This document shows positions 43,454-53,412 of a stretch of DNA of 64,000 bases, in pieces. Made by a program: the position numbers and the translations under genes. The stretch spans positions 2,108,001 through 2,172,000 of the forward strand of contig OY101123.1 in the NCBI GenBank assembly GCA_956465555.1. The letters are read 5' to 3'. The first letter of the stretch is position 1; each line of letters starts with the position of its first letter. The DNA comes from Nitzschia sp. pyKryTriq1. Taxonomy: Eukaryota; Bacillariophyta; Bacillariophyceae; Bacillariales; Bacillariaceae. The notes under the pieces were generated by a model that saw only the letters and a list, made by a program, of their open reading frames with translations, searched no databases and was not told where the DNA came from.

Positions 43454-45419
43454 CTAGCTAGATGAAGGGGTCGTGTCTCCTTGTTGTTGCTGCTGTTGCT
43501 GCTGCTGCATCATTTTCATTTGTTCTCTGGCCTGTTCCATCATGGAAGCTTGATCTTCGGGGGTCATTTCTTGACCTTGGGCTTGCGCCATGGTCGCCAT
43601 GGCGGCCACGGAAAGTTGGGCTTTGATATCGTCGGCACTCATTTTCTTGTTGTTTTTGAGTTTGGCCGCTGCCGTACCTACCAATCGAAATTCCTTGCCC
43701 AATAGACGAACACCCTCGGCACGTCGGATACGAATTTGTTTGGGCACGGTCGCGTCTCGAAAGAGTTTCTTGCACACTTGTTTCAGAGTGGATTGAATAT
43801 CTCGTTTGTTGACACTCCAAGCAAATTCCAAAAAGGCCGGCAAGGATTCGTCAATTGTTTCCTGCATTTCCATGGCGGCTCGTTGTTCATCAAAGGCAGT
43901 GACTTCTTTTTGTTCAGTGGCAGCAGCACCAGCAGCAGCAGTAGCATCCTCTTCACCCGCTGCCGCCGCCGCCGCTGTAGTCTTTTTTTGCAATTCTTCC
44001 GCTTGTTGCATCGCTCGTGCTCCGGCCGTCGCCGCCTTGATCCCAGCCCCAATCAATTTGAGATTTCCACCCCACGCGGCAAAATTTTGTTGCGTCCGTG
44101 CCAAATGTCCCCCCATTCCGAGAAAGGACGTTTCAAATCCCAAATATTCTTCCGCCGCCTTTTCCAACGAAAATCCAATCGTTTGGAGATAGACATCGCC
44201 TTGGGCGCCTTGTGCGATTTGTACCGCTTCTTCATGGACACCGAGTAAGAATGCGGCAATTTGAGTTTGAATGGCTTGACGATCGTCGTCGTCGTCGTGG
44301 GAAGATATGGACTTGGACTTGGAGTAGTCGGAGAGTTTTTCAAAGTCAATGTTTTCAAAGGCAGCGACTCGGGTTCGTAAATTCTTGGCACATTGGACTT
44401 GTCGTTTCGATTTTTTAAATTCCGATTCTTCGTGCATGGCGGCAAACTTTTCTTCCAGGAGCTTGTCTCGTTCTTCTCGACTCATCGTGTTGGTGCCGTC
44501 ATTATCGTCCATCATGGTCAGATGCGACATGTCATCCTTCATGGCGGAATCGGCCATGTGCGCCAGCATCAATTCTCCAATGTAAGGTTCGACGAGAGCC
44601 GATCCAAACATGACATTGAAAAATACCTACAATAGATGTATAGATATGTATATATATAAATAGAAAGTGTGAGTTCAAGAGTACACGAGTATGAGTGCAA
44701 GCACACGAGTGGTGCAGTACAGCCAGCCAGCCAGCACTACTTGTACACACAAAATACACCTGCACACACATACAAAAGTAGCAAGTAGTAGTAGTAGTAG
44801 TACTTACCATTGGATCCATATTCTGTGCACTCTCATTCCCATCGCCGCTGCCTTCTTCGGGAATTCCATTCTTGTCATAGTTGGCACGGAGTTTTTCATT
44901 GCTCAAGACATTGTACGCTTGCGAAAGCTGTTGAAACATTTGGGCCGCCGCTTCGGGATCGTCGGGATTCTTGTCGGGATGAAATTTGAGCGCCATTTTG
45001 CGATAGGCCTTTTTGAGCTGCACATCCGTGGCGTTGGTCGATACTCCCAGCAAGTCATAGTACGTCCGATCCTTGACGGGACGTTCTTCTTCTTCTCCTT
45101 CTCCTCCACCAATCGTGGAACTCGTCGTCTTGCCCTTGTTGCCAGCAGCGCCGAGTAGTGTCTTTTCCTTTTCCTTGTCCAGCAGTTCTTCCCATTCTTG
45201 ATCCAAGAAATAAAAGACCCATTCTTGCTTTTGTTTGTCCCAAATCTTGCCAGCCTCCTTGGCTTCCTTGGCAATCCGCAACTCTTCCTGTTTGGCCTCG
45301 ACGCCTTTTTGGACCGAACTGAGAAAGGAATTCACCACGCCCGTCTTGGTGAAGAATGACGGAAAGGCATCATTGCTATTATCTTTTTTATTGCTGTTGC
45401 TGTTGCTGTTGGACGACAT
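43454..45419 (-). CDS. J-domain protein with DnaJ-X domain
   Basis: Two exons, 45419-44808 and 44626-43454, joined in phase 0 (DPM-VFF) across a 181-nt GT..AG intron, giving 594 residues. The N-terminal charged helix is followed by the J domain (about 119-183) with [25 protein letters not shown] and the HPD motif (147-149), which stimulates Hsp70 ATPase. A DnaJ-X type region starts right at the splice ([22 protein letters not shown]) and runs through [11 protein letters not shown] and [25 protein letters not shown]. The C-terminus is Met/Gln-rich. There is no zinc finger or Gly/Phe region, so it is class III. Members of this group in yeast and plants (Caj1/Djp1-like) work in the cytosol, peroxisome import or at the plasma membrane; which applies here is unknown. 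Confidence 0.93.
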
Positions 45420-46466
45420 CTTGTTGCTGCTCTCTACTCTACTCTAGTTGTAGTTGTAGTTGTTGGGTCGTGCCACATGCCTTGACTTTTTTGTTTATTC
45501 GTGCTGTTTCGTGTTTCGTCGTCCATCGATCTTCGTCGTCCATGGTCGCATCATCATCGCTCGCAAGGAGACCGTCGCTCGTCACCTTCCGACCTCCGAT
45601 CGAAGCGCACCTGCCTGCCGGCCTGCCTGGCCTGAGACGAGCGCGCGCGCGTTGTCCTCGTCAACGATCGAAATCGTCTGGCGTGGCATCCTCGCTTCAA
45701 AGATACACCTACATACGAATTCTTCGTTCGTACAGTACAGACAGTATGTAGTCCATTAAGTCGTCGTCCATCCTTCATTCCGTACAGTAGTCGTCCATCC
45801 TTCTGTCGGGAATGTCCCACAATAACAAACACATCATCTTTCTTCCGAAAGATACGACGGAGTTTCGGGAGAGGAGGACGACGACGACGACGATGGCGAA
45901 GCCCATTTTTTGGTTTTGGTTCGGCACAGCCACCGGTAGTAGCTACAAGTACCGGTAGCAAAGCTCGTCGGATCAAGTAAAAAGAATGTAGGGATTGAAT
46001 GACAATACGAGGACGTATTACTACTACTAGTATAGCCCCAATGCTAGAGTACTAGCTCTCTAGTAGTCTTGCCTCCGAACAAGAAGCTTCGAAGACTGAC
46101 GACAACAACTAAGCAAGACTAAGATGTGATTGCTGCTGTACTACTTCTAGTAGCTCCTACTAATACTCTACAGGTAGTAGTACACCGTCGATAATATTTC
46201 AAAATGGTAGTTGTTCTTGTTGTTACTTTCTTCACTGACTTGATGGATTAATTGATGGATGGATTGATTCACACACCGACCGCCGCAGGACGACAGAAAC
46301 ATACATCAAAATTCATTCAAAATAGCAGGACACGCTCTGCCGCCGCCTGAACGATGATCCGTCAGTGTCCATCATTGATCCATTCTTGACGATCCATACA
46401 CACATAATCATATTCATTTGTTGTTGTTGTTGCTGCTGTTGTTGGGGTGCTCTTTTTTCTTTTCTA
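45420..46466. other. Intergenic region between two leftward genes
   Basis: About 1 kb, the upstream region of the J-domain gene. It contains a (CGA)n/(CGT) run near 45877-45893, TACCGGTA at 45950-45957, and TAGTA-rich words at 46018-46160. A 140-codon Arg-rich leftward frame (45554-45976) has no protein-like features. Confidence 0.45.
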
Positions 46467-47585
46467 CTATCCCAAAGTAATGGGAATATTGACATATTCC
46501 GCGTCACTTGTTCCAACGGCAGTGATTTCAATGTTGTGACTGATTTTGAGGATATGTCCATCACGGGCGGTATTGCAATACTTGCTAATCAACACATCAA
46601 TGGTGCACCATTCAGTTCCAATGGCTTCGTCCTCGAGCTCATACTTGATCTCACTCTGGGCCTGTTCATTGCCATGGAGCTGTCGTCCTTCCTCCCGGAC
46701 GCGGACACGAACGCGTTGGTTGGAGCCTTCGGACAATTTGAATTTCAAACTATAGTAATAATAATAATATAGTTTGAAAAGTACGGTAGTGGAAATGAAT
46801 GAATGAATGAATGAATGAATGAATTTGGTGAGATTGTTGTTGCATTGACATTGGATGGCAGATATAGAAAGAAGTTGTCACGTCGTCAAGAACACCGCCA
46901 ACAACAAGACAAGACAAGACAAAAACTACGTACGTTTGGTTGGTGCCTCGAGGCATATTCTTGGGAATCTCATATTCCAAAGTGCGCGCCCCAAGCTTGA
47001 CGCTGCCCTTTGCGACCTCGGTCGAAGGGGAAGCTTTGACGAGACCGACGCTGACCTCGGCCGTGTCGGAAATATCCGTGTTGCCATTGGCTTCGACCAA
47101 CACATGGTATCCAATGGCGTATCCAAGTCCCTTTCTGTTAATATAATTTTGTGCGTTTTGTTTTGTTTGTTTTGTTGGAGTGTGTGAGAGCATGAGTATG
47201 CGTATATTGCGTATATTGATATTCGTTCTGTTCGTGTAACAGTTTCAACCAAGCAAGTCAACAATCAAAAATCAAGTAAGTCAACTTACCCGTAGTTTCC
47301 TCCGTGACCCGAAGGAGGCGCATCGTCGGGCAACTTGATAGAAAAGGTCGGCTCATTATCCGTGACCTTGAGCTGGACCTTTTCCTTGAAGAAGGTATGA
47401 TCCTCCCGCAAGGTCATCATATTTTGCATCGACACATAGCTGATCTTTTCGCGACCAATCACGTACACATCCAACTCGTCAATGGAGGTGCCCTTTTCCA
47501 CGTTCAACAGTTGAACGAGACCAGTGATCGTGCGGTTTTCTTCCTTGACGTAGTGCAACTTGAGGCGAGGATGAGAGTTGCCCAT
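46467..47585 (-). CDS. Arrestin-fold protein
   Basis: Three exons, 47585-47290, 47134-46934 and 46749-46467, joined in phase 2 both times across introns of 155 and 184 nt, giving 259 residues. It is all beta-type sequence with two similar halves: MGNSHPRLKLHYVKEENRTITGLVQL and IKLPDDAPPSGHGGNYG followed by GYAIGYHVLVEAN match the N-terminal arrestin lobe (PP-SG..Y before a strand with alternating residues). The second half has TLEYEIPKNMPRGTNQT joined to LKFKLSEGSNQRVRVRV, then ISHNIEITAVGTSDAEYVNIPITL at the end. Arrestin-like and Vps26-like proteins act as adaptors in receptor trafficking and endosomal sorting; which of these applies is unknown. The second intron carries a (GAAT)n repeat (about 46797-46823). 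Confidence 0.7.
46797..46823. repeat. (GAAT)n tetranucleotide in an intron
   Basis: About six tandem copies within intron 2 of the arrestin-fold gene. Confidence 0.85.
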
Positions 47586-47877
47586 TTTGTTTTTGTTTTT
47601 TTTGTTTTGAAATACTGCTGCTGTCAAAGAATAATAATGATATTATGTTCTCTGCTTGGATAATAGGAAACAAAAATCAAAGGCAGGCGAAGACCATAAG
47701 ATCTCGGCGCGTTGTTTTGCTGCGGGAATCAAAGCGCGTCAGTACGTCCCAAGAATCAATCAAAGTCGGGAAGACGGGATCATGTGTACGATGCTGATTG
47801 GCTACTATCGTGTCCGTCGGGATGTCGGTAGTCGGAACTGCCGGAAGCAAGCAATGGCAGGGCAAAATGCCGCCAGA

Positions 47878-48023
47878 TGTCTGTCTGTGTGTCTGTCTGT
47901 CTGTCTGTCTGTGTGTCTATGTGTCTGTGTGTCTGTGTGTCTTGCTGTCTTGCTGTCTTGCTGTCTTGCTGTCTTGCTGTCTTGCTGTCTTGCTGTCTGG
48001 CTGTCTGGCTGTCTGGCTGTCTG
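47878..48023. repeat. Compound (TCTG)n / (CTTGCTGT)n microsatellite
   Basis: A TCTG/TGTC-type tetranucleotide tract turns into seven copies of an 8-bp unit CTTGCTGT, then a CTGGCTGT variant. Open in some frames by chance because it lacks stops. Confidence 0.9.
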
Positions 48024-48567
48024 GTCGCATTGTGTTAAAAAGTTTACGCTTGGGCCTCGTATGTCGCAGTACAGTACAGTGTACTCGTCGAAGAAGAATC
48101 TACTACGTGGAGACTTACCGGTACTGCTACAGTACCAGGTACCAATACCGTTACTCGGTAGCGTGCTGTCATCGTCCGTCAGTGCATGCTTGAGCGAGAG
48201 CGAGGGGAACGCGGGGGCTTTTCGGTACCCCGACCGATGAAACTTCAATCCCATAAGCAATGGAATACATATCAAAAGTCAGAACAGGGCGAAGAAAAGG
48301 AGTAAATATATTTATCATGACTCGAGGAGGGCTTATTGCGGAAAACAGAAGTATATTTAAGTTTCCCCGAAAGCAATCGTAGTTTTGAGCTACTACGCTA
48401 TCGGAAATCATCGGCAGAAACGAACGAGATCGATGTGGAAAAGCAACAACATACTACGAGAGAATGCTTGGCAGGGAGAAAATCAAAAGACAAAATCATC
48501 CCGCGGAGGCGCCGTTTCTTTCTTCCAAACACATATCATAACTTCCACCATCCTTGCCTGGAGCATT

Positions 48568-48569
48568 TC

Positions 48570-48613
<44 letters not shown>

Positions 48614-48632
48614 CGACGACGACGACGACGAA
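48568..48632 (+). repeat. (CAA)n (CGA)n in the GAF gene 5' UTR
   Basis: Trinucleotide tract ending 2 bp before ATG 48635. The frame is open through it back to 48554 but has no ATG. Confidence 0.85.
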
Positions 48633-48634
48633 CG

Positions 48635-50461
48635 ATGGGAGTACTCAAAGCCTTGCGCCAACGCTTGAACCGAGGTTCCAAGCGACAAAACCCCTCGGTT
48701 GCCGATTATGGTGACGACGAAAACAAGCTCATCGCGGCCATGGGAGGACGGCCCGGAATGATCGTCAACAAGGTACCGGCATCCCGACGCGGTTCGGATG
48801 CCCGCTCTACTTCCACCAGCGATCGCTCCATGTCGTCCTTTGGTTCTTCCGAAATGCAAGACCATAATCAACAAGCTGTCGAGTGGACTTTGCCCCTGGT
48901 AGACACCGAAGTCACCGAGCCGCAGAGCATGGAAGAAGAAATCAAGCGCTTGAAGGCACTCAACGACTACTTTGTACTGGATGCCGACGGCGAGATCGAG
49001 TTTGATCGGATCACTACCCTGGCAAGTCAGATCTTTGACGTGCCCATCGCCCTCATTTCTCTCGTGGATCTGGGAAGACAGTGGTTCCTATCCAAGGTGG
49101 GACTCGACGCCTCGGAAACGCCTCGCAAGCACGCCTTTTGTGCCCACGTGATCCTCAACAAGTACAAATTGCTCGTTGTTCCCGACGCCACCAAAGACTT
49201 TCGCTTCCAGGACAATCCTCTCGTCAAGGAAGGGCTAAAGATTCGATTTTATGCCGGCGCCGCCCTGGTCAGTCCAGAGGGATACAAACTCGGCACCTTG
49301 TGTATCGTCTCACCAGTCGCGCGCCCCGAAGGTCTGTCGCCGTCACAACAAGCCATGCTCCACGACATGGCGGCCATGGTCATTAGCGCATTGGTCGCTC
49401 GTCGCAATCGACTCCTCAAGGATGACTATGAGAATCGTTTCCTCGATCTCGCCAAGATTTTGATGGACACCAACAAGAGTCTAGAAACGTCCAAGGCGAC
49501 TCTCGAAGCCGTAGTGGCCAAGCAGAATATGGATTCAGAAGATGGCAATGAAGTAATGTCCGTGGCTCGATCGCTAGGCTTTCAATCCAAGATTTGTATG
49601 GCCACCATGAAAAATGTCTTGCAAGACACTGGTTCCGGTGCCACCACCACCACTAGCTGCTCTGCCACACCAGCAACATTGGGTGACTATCGTGACGAAG
49701 GATTTGAGACTACGATTACAGACTACGATAATATCGCCAATGCGAATGATCCAACCACCGATATGGTCAAAGTGTTTGAGAACATCAATGCTCTTATCCC
49801 TACCTTTTCTTTTGATGGAATAGTTACGGTCGATATTGACAAGTCGGTCCCCCATGAAATTGTCGCTGACGATTTGCTGCTCTTTCGATCCATATTCAAC
49901 ATGCTGACTCATTGTATGGGTCAATCCTCGGCGTCGTCATCATCATCAACGTCCATCGCTCCTGAATATAACCACGCTGGACTCCGAATCCGCCGCATGA
50001 AACGGCAAGGAAATGAGCTCTTGGTCCAGTGTCTCAAGCCTGGTGCACCGATGGATACCACTCATGCCAAGGAACTCTTTGGACACAAGGACTCGTTATT
50101 GAGCCCCGTGGCGAGTATGGTCCGATCCATGGGTGGACGATTTGGCATGTTTGAAGGAAAATGGAATCATCAAAATGGAGCTGGTGGTGGTGGTGGTGGG
50201 ACTGCTGCGGCTGCTGGCGTCCAATCGATCTTTTGGTTCCAAATTCCGTACGAGCTTCCGGCCTTTGCCTTGAAGGATCCTTCGTCCAACACTCTGAAGA
50301 CGTCTTTACATCAGACACACATTGCTGCTGCGAGCAGCATGGTGTCTTCAAGCAAGAAGAACACTGCCGGTGTCGGTGCCGGTGCCGGTAGTACCGTCGT
50401 CACTATGGATCCATTCCAAGCCGCACTCCTCGAGGCTGGTTGCGGTGGACGTGGGAGATAA
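48635..50461 (+). CDS. GAF-domain protein with histidine-kinase-like ATPase remnant
   Basis: 608 residues, one exon, ATG 48635. A basic, Ser-rich N-terminus is followed by a GAF domain (about 115-265): FDVPIALISLVDLGRQWFLSK, ETPRKHAFCAHVIL, VVPDATKDFRFQDNP, FYAGAALVSPEGYKLGTLCIV. This is the GAF subtype common in bacterial and diatom sensor kinases. The C-terminal 180 residues (GLRIRRMKRQGNELLVQCL, MVRSMGGRFGMFEGKWN, GVQSIFWFQIPYELP) resemble a GHKL ATPase fold without a clear N box or a phospho-accepting His, so it is probably not an active kinase. The last 183 codons (from 49911) lie within the first unit of the tandem array and are copied twice downstream. This is the only complete copy. 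Confidence 0.85.
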   Translation: MGVLKALRQRLNRGSKRQNPSVADYGDDENKLIAAMGGRPGMIVNKVPASRRGSDARSTSTSDRSMSSFGSSEMQDHNQQAVEWTLPLVDTEVTEPQSMEEEIKRLKALNDYFVLDADGEIEFDRITTLASQIFDVPIALISLVDLGRQWFLSKVGLDASETPRKHAFCAHVILNKYKLLVVPDATKDFRFQDNPLVKEGLKIRFYAGAALVSPEGYKLGTLCIVSPVARPEGLSPSQQAMLHDMAAMVISALVARRNRLLKDDYENRFLDLAKILMDTNKSLETSKATLEAVVAKQNMDSEDGNEVMSVARSLGFQSKICMATMKNVLQDTGSGATTTTSCSATPATLGDYRDEGFETTITDYDNIANANDPTTDMVKVFENINALIPTFSFDGIVTVDIDKSVPHEIVADDLLLFRSIFNMLTHCMGQSSASSSSSTSIAPEYNHAGLRIRRMKRQGNELLVQCLKPGAPMDTTHAKELFGHKDSLLSPVASMVRSMGGRFGMFEGKWNHQNGAGGGGGGTAAAAGVQSIFWFQIPYELPAFALKDPSSNTLKTSLHQTHIAAASSMVSSSKKNTAGVGAGAGSTVVTMDPFQAALLEAGCGGRGR

Positions 50462-50864
50462 ACATGTCGGAGGAGCATTTTGATGATGATGATATTCGTG
50501 ATTTAACATGGCAGCTACGAGTAGATGACTTTTTATATTCTTCTGCAATAATAGTAATGCTCGACCTTTTGAAGCATAGGACTACTTGCGACTATTTGCA
50601 GCTAGTAGTACACACACATTATGTAGTCGTATAGTATATTATCATTATATTATCATATCGATTATTATGTAGTAGTACTCGCACAGTATATAATGCCATT
50701 TGTATGAAACAATGACGATGATCATCAAGGATGTTCTTCTTGTTCTCTTGGCTGTGTTCTTATCTTATTGATGGCCAGAAGAATCGTGGTGCTATCGAGG
50801 AATATACAGCCAAGATAAACAATCTTCAATTTACGTCGGTCCATGAAGAACAAGCATGATCGAA
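50462..50864. other. Convergent spacer between GAF 3' end and lectin gene 3' end
   Basis: 403 bp, TA-rich in the middle (TATATTATCATT words near 50633-50660), present in every unit. The deleted units 4-6 begin within it, at the equivalent of 50631. Confidence 0.6.
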
Positions 50865-51650
50865 TTATCCATACGCCTCCACTTCTGCCAAGATTAGGAA
50901 GTTGGCCACAAACGGCCGAGTGATCTTGACTCCGTAGGCTAAGGTCGAAGGAAACTCAACGGCGATGACTTCACCTGCAATTGACGGTCCTGGATGGTAC
51001 TTGAGCTGGAGAGTTTGCTGCAAGGAACCCAGTAGCTCGACGTTGATGTACTGGGTTCCACTCCAAGCATCCACAGGCGTACGGATGATGATTCTTTTGA
51101 CTTGACCTGGAGTGCTAAACATCACCTGCCACCATTGGTCATTCAAGGAATTCGTCGAACTGGCACTGTTATAATCTCCGTCCACGGCCTTGGATGCACC
51201 CGTGGTGCTGGGATTGAAGGTTGTAAGCTGGGTTGCAGTTCCTCCCCTTGCGAAGTTTGTGCCGCCAGTTGGTGTACCACGAGTATAGTAGACGCTATTC
51301 CTCCAGCTACCACCGCAAATGGTTCCGGGAGTAGCCCCATTGGCGTTGCAGGGTGAGTTGCATCCCGTTTCTGCGCCTAAAAATGTTTCGTACGAATTAT
51401 CATTGTCGCAGAAACAGTGTGAGGCGGCTTGGAGACCAGCATAGGCGAATCCGCCGCCAGGTCGCTGGCGACAATACTGGATGCAGGAACCGATGTGATA
51501 GTTACTCCCAGCATAGTGGCCCATGGCACGTGTCGAGTTATCCTTGAAACAGCCCAAATAAAGTGGAACTGGATTCTGCGCGGCAACAGGAGCGGCCGCG
51601 AACGAGATCCACAACAGGAGGCCGTGAACTGCTGACACTTTCACAATCAT
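50865..51650 (-). CDS. Secreted WSC + discoidin (F5/8 type C) lectin-like protein, copy 1
   Basis: 261 residues, one exon, ATG 51650. Signal peptide of about 25 residues (MIVKVSAVHGLLLWISFAAAPVAAQ). A WSC domain (about 29-120) has its cysteines in order: YLGCFKD, SCIQYCRQR, HCFCDND, GCNSPCNANG, TICGG. A discoidin-like jelly-roll (about 133-261) has SKAVDGDYNSASST, QWWQVMFSTPGQVKRIIIRTP and a closing NFLILAEVEAYG. Both domain types bind carbohydrate, so this is an exported sugar-binding protein, possibly for adhesion or cell-wall polysaccharide; the ligand is not deducible. The frame is open to 51704 but without an earlier ATG. It is repeated five more times to the right edge. It converges with the GAF gene, or with its fragment in units 1-3. 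Confidence 0.9.
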   Translation of the reverse strand: MIVKVSAVHGLLLWISFAAAPVAAQNPVPLYLGCFKDNSTRAMGHYAGSNYHIGSCIQYCRQRPGGGFAYAGLQAASHCFCDNDNSYETFLGAETGCNSPCNANGATPGTICGGSWRNSVYYTRGTPTGGTNFARGGTATQLTTFNPSTTGASKAVDGDYNSASSTNSLNDQWWQVMFSTPGQVKRIIIRTPVDAWSGTQYINVELLGSLQQTLQLKYHPGPSIAGEVIAVEFPSTLAYGVKITRPFVANFLILAEVEAYG

Positions 51651-52861
51651 GAGAATGCGGATACTAACGAGGATGAGCAAGAAGAACGATGGCGATGCTG
51701 GCAAAAGTATGCGAGGACAGCGGTATTGGCTGGATGCAACTCAACAAGAATCTAGAAAGCAACAAGATATGCGAGGTGATCGAAGAAGACGTGCGGATGC
51801 GGGGCGATCGAAGAAGAAGTGCGGATGCTTCTTCATATCATCAGCAGCAGTTCTGCTCTGCGTTGCGTTGCCTGCGTTGCTCGGCGTTCATCGAATACAA
51901 GCACAAAGTGCAGTTAGTGGGAAGAAGGAGACTCCCAGTAATCTGTTCGAGAACAAGATATGTACATAATATCTTCAGCAGCAGTTCTGCTCTGCGTTGC
52001 GTTGCCTGCGTTGCTCGGAGTTCATAGAGTACAAGCACAAAGTGCATTTAGTGGGAAAATGGAGACTCCCAGTAATCTGTTCGAGAACAAGATACAGCTA
52101 CTATCAGCTGCTGCATCCGATACGAATCTTCTTCTTTCCGCCGCCGCAAAGCGTATTTTAGTGTTTTCCCATGAGATTTATGGTAGGCCACCGGCATGGG
52201 CGGCGGAGAAGAAATGGAATAATGAATCCAATAAGTAAAACGATTGCTCGATATTTAAAGCCATGCAAGAAAGGACTTGTATTGATCTTTTCCATAAATG
52301 TTCTGCGTGAACCGACCAAAGAACTCTAATTGCATTCGAAGTCATGCAAGAAAGGACTTGTATTGATCTTTTCCATTATTTATGTTTCGCGTGAACCGAT
52401 CAGATCGATGCAATTCTCTCGGTCGTCAGTAATAAGACGGCAACCCTCGCCAAGTAGTCAGCAGTCAAGTAAGCTTCTGACGAAAAGAGGCCTTTTCTGC
52501 CCATAATCGCTTGTTTTTCACGTTTTGTACCGTTCGAAAATCCAAATAAAACAGTAAGCGCCTTTCCAAAATTCAAATAAAACAGTAAGCGCTTCCCGGA
52601 AAGGATGGAAATATCACGATAATGACATGTACAATCATCAAAAATAGCAAGTAATGAACGATTCCGAGGCGCGTAAAATCCAAAACCGCGCCAACAATGC
52701 CTCCAACGAAAATCAACACTCTGCCATCGGGACAACGATGCTACTAGTAGGTAGTAGCTACGATAGTAGTAGTACTACGAAGGCCTGCCATCGGAAGAGG
52801 ACTCTCCTTCGTCAGCATCCTCATCAGCATTGCCGTATGCACGAGGTAGTCGACAAGAATG
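51651..52861. other. Upstream block of the lectin gene with three nested direct duplications
   Basis: 1.2 kb repeated in every unit. It contains: a ~128-bp duplication (about 51833-51960 and 51961-52095, sharing CAGCAGCAGTTCTGCTCTGC and the end GAACAAGATA); a ~65-bp duplication (about 52262-52321 and 52344-52405, sharing CATGCAAGAAAGGACTTG); and a ~28-bp duplication (about 52537-52564 and 52568-52596, sharing AAATAAAACAGTAAGCGC). The lectin promoter should be here. Confidence 0.7.
51960..52238 (+). CDS. Doubtful small secreted protein, divergent from the lectin gene
   Basis: 92 codons from ATG 51960 with a hydrophobic, signal-like start (MYIISSAAVLLCVALPALLG) and a hydrophilic remainder ending WAAEKKWNNESNK. 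The same frame also stays open through the preceding half of the 128-bp duplication, where it reads as part of a separate 106-codon frame (51649-51969). Six base differences separate the two halves; by eye three are silent and three change residues, so selection is not shown. Counterparts: 54911-55189 (one Ile to Val change), 57862-58140, 60083-60361, 62280-62558. It may be spurious. Confidence 0.25.
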   Translation: MYIISSAAVLLCVALPALLGVHRVQAQSAFSGKMETPSNLFENKIQLLSAAASDTNLLLSAAAKRILVFSHEIYGRPPAWAAEKKWNNESNK

Positions 52862-53412
52862 ATTGTATGGGTCAATCCTCGGCGTCGTCATCATCATCAA
52901 CGTCCATCGCTCCTGAATATAACCACGCTGGACTCCGAATCCGCCGCATGAAACGGCAAGGAAATGAGCTCTTGGTCCAGTGTCTCAAGCCTGGTGCACC
53001 GATGGATACCACTCATGCCAAGGAACTCTTTGGACACAAGGACTCGTTATTGAGCCCCGTGGCGAGTATGGTCCGATCCATGGGTGGACGATTTGGCATG
53101 TTTGAAGGAAAATGGAATCATCAAAATGGAGCTGGTGGTGGTGGTGGTGGGACTGCTGCGGCTGCTGGCGTCCAATCGATCTTTTGGTTCCAAATTCCGT
53201 ACGAGCTTCCGGCCTTTGCCTTGAAGGATCCTTCGTCCAACACTCTGAAGACGTCTTTACATCAGACACACATTGCTGCTGCGAGCAGCATGGTGTCTTC
53301 AAGCAAGAAGAACACTGCCGGTGTCGGTGCCGGTGCCGGTAGTACCGTCGTCACTATGGATCCATTCCAAGCCGCACTCCTCGAGGCTGGTTGCGGTGGA
53401 CGTGGGAGATAA
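52654..53412 (+). pseudogene. Chimeric frame: array junction fused to GAF-protein C-terminus, copy 1
   Basis: 252 codons. The first ~70 come from the unit's upstream block (MNDSEARKIQNRANNASNEN ..); from 52862 it is the C-terminal 183 residues of the GAF protein in the original frame. The GAF domain and the original promoter are absent, so I read it as a 3' fragment created by the tandem duplication; expression from the new upstream sequence is possible. It ends at the equivalent of the GAF stop and faces lectin copy 2. Confidence 0.7.

Larger units (their letters stand above)
47586..48634. promoter_or_regulatory. Divergent intergenic region with long microsatellite
   Basis: About 1.05 kb between divergent starts. 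It contains the TCTG/CTTGCTGT repeat (47878-48023), TACCGGTA at 48116-48123, and (CAA)n followed by (CGA)n at about 48568-48632 ending directly before the ATG of the GAF gene. No gene supported. Confidence 0.5.
49911..52861 (+). repeat. Tandem array unit 1 (2951 bp)
   Basis: Head-to-tail unit starting ATTGTATGGG inside the GAF gene. Contents: GAF 3' end (49911-50461), 403-bp convergent spacer, complete lectin-like gene (50865-51650, leftward), and a 1.2-kb upstream block with internal duplications. The next unit begins at 52862, exactly 2951 bp on. Confidence 0.95.

Noticed and set aside
45554-45976. 140-codon leftward frame between the J-domain and arrestin-fold genes
   Set aside because: Dominated by Arg from CGA/CGT-rich sequence, with no hydrophobic core or family resemblance.
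47878-48023. Repeat tract resembling a spaced array
   Set aside because: It is a plain microsatellite with 4- and 8-bp periods and no unique spacers, so not CRISPR.
51649-51969. 106-codon rightward frame overlapping the start of the lectin gene (also in units 2-6)
   Set aside because: Its first part is antisense to the lectin 5' region and very Arg/Lys-rich; only the shared hydrophobic stretch is protein-like, and that is covered by the small frame at 51960.
52400-52735. 111-codon leftward frame at the end of units 1 and 2
   Set aside because: It begins with TTG, not ATG, and the 2-bp deletion in units 3-5 changes its C-terminus without any compensating change.
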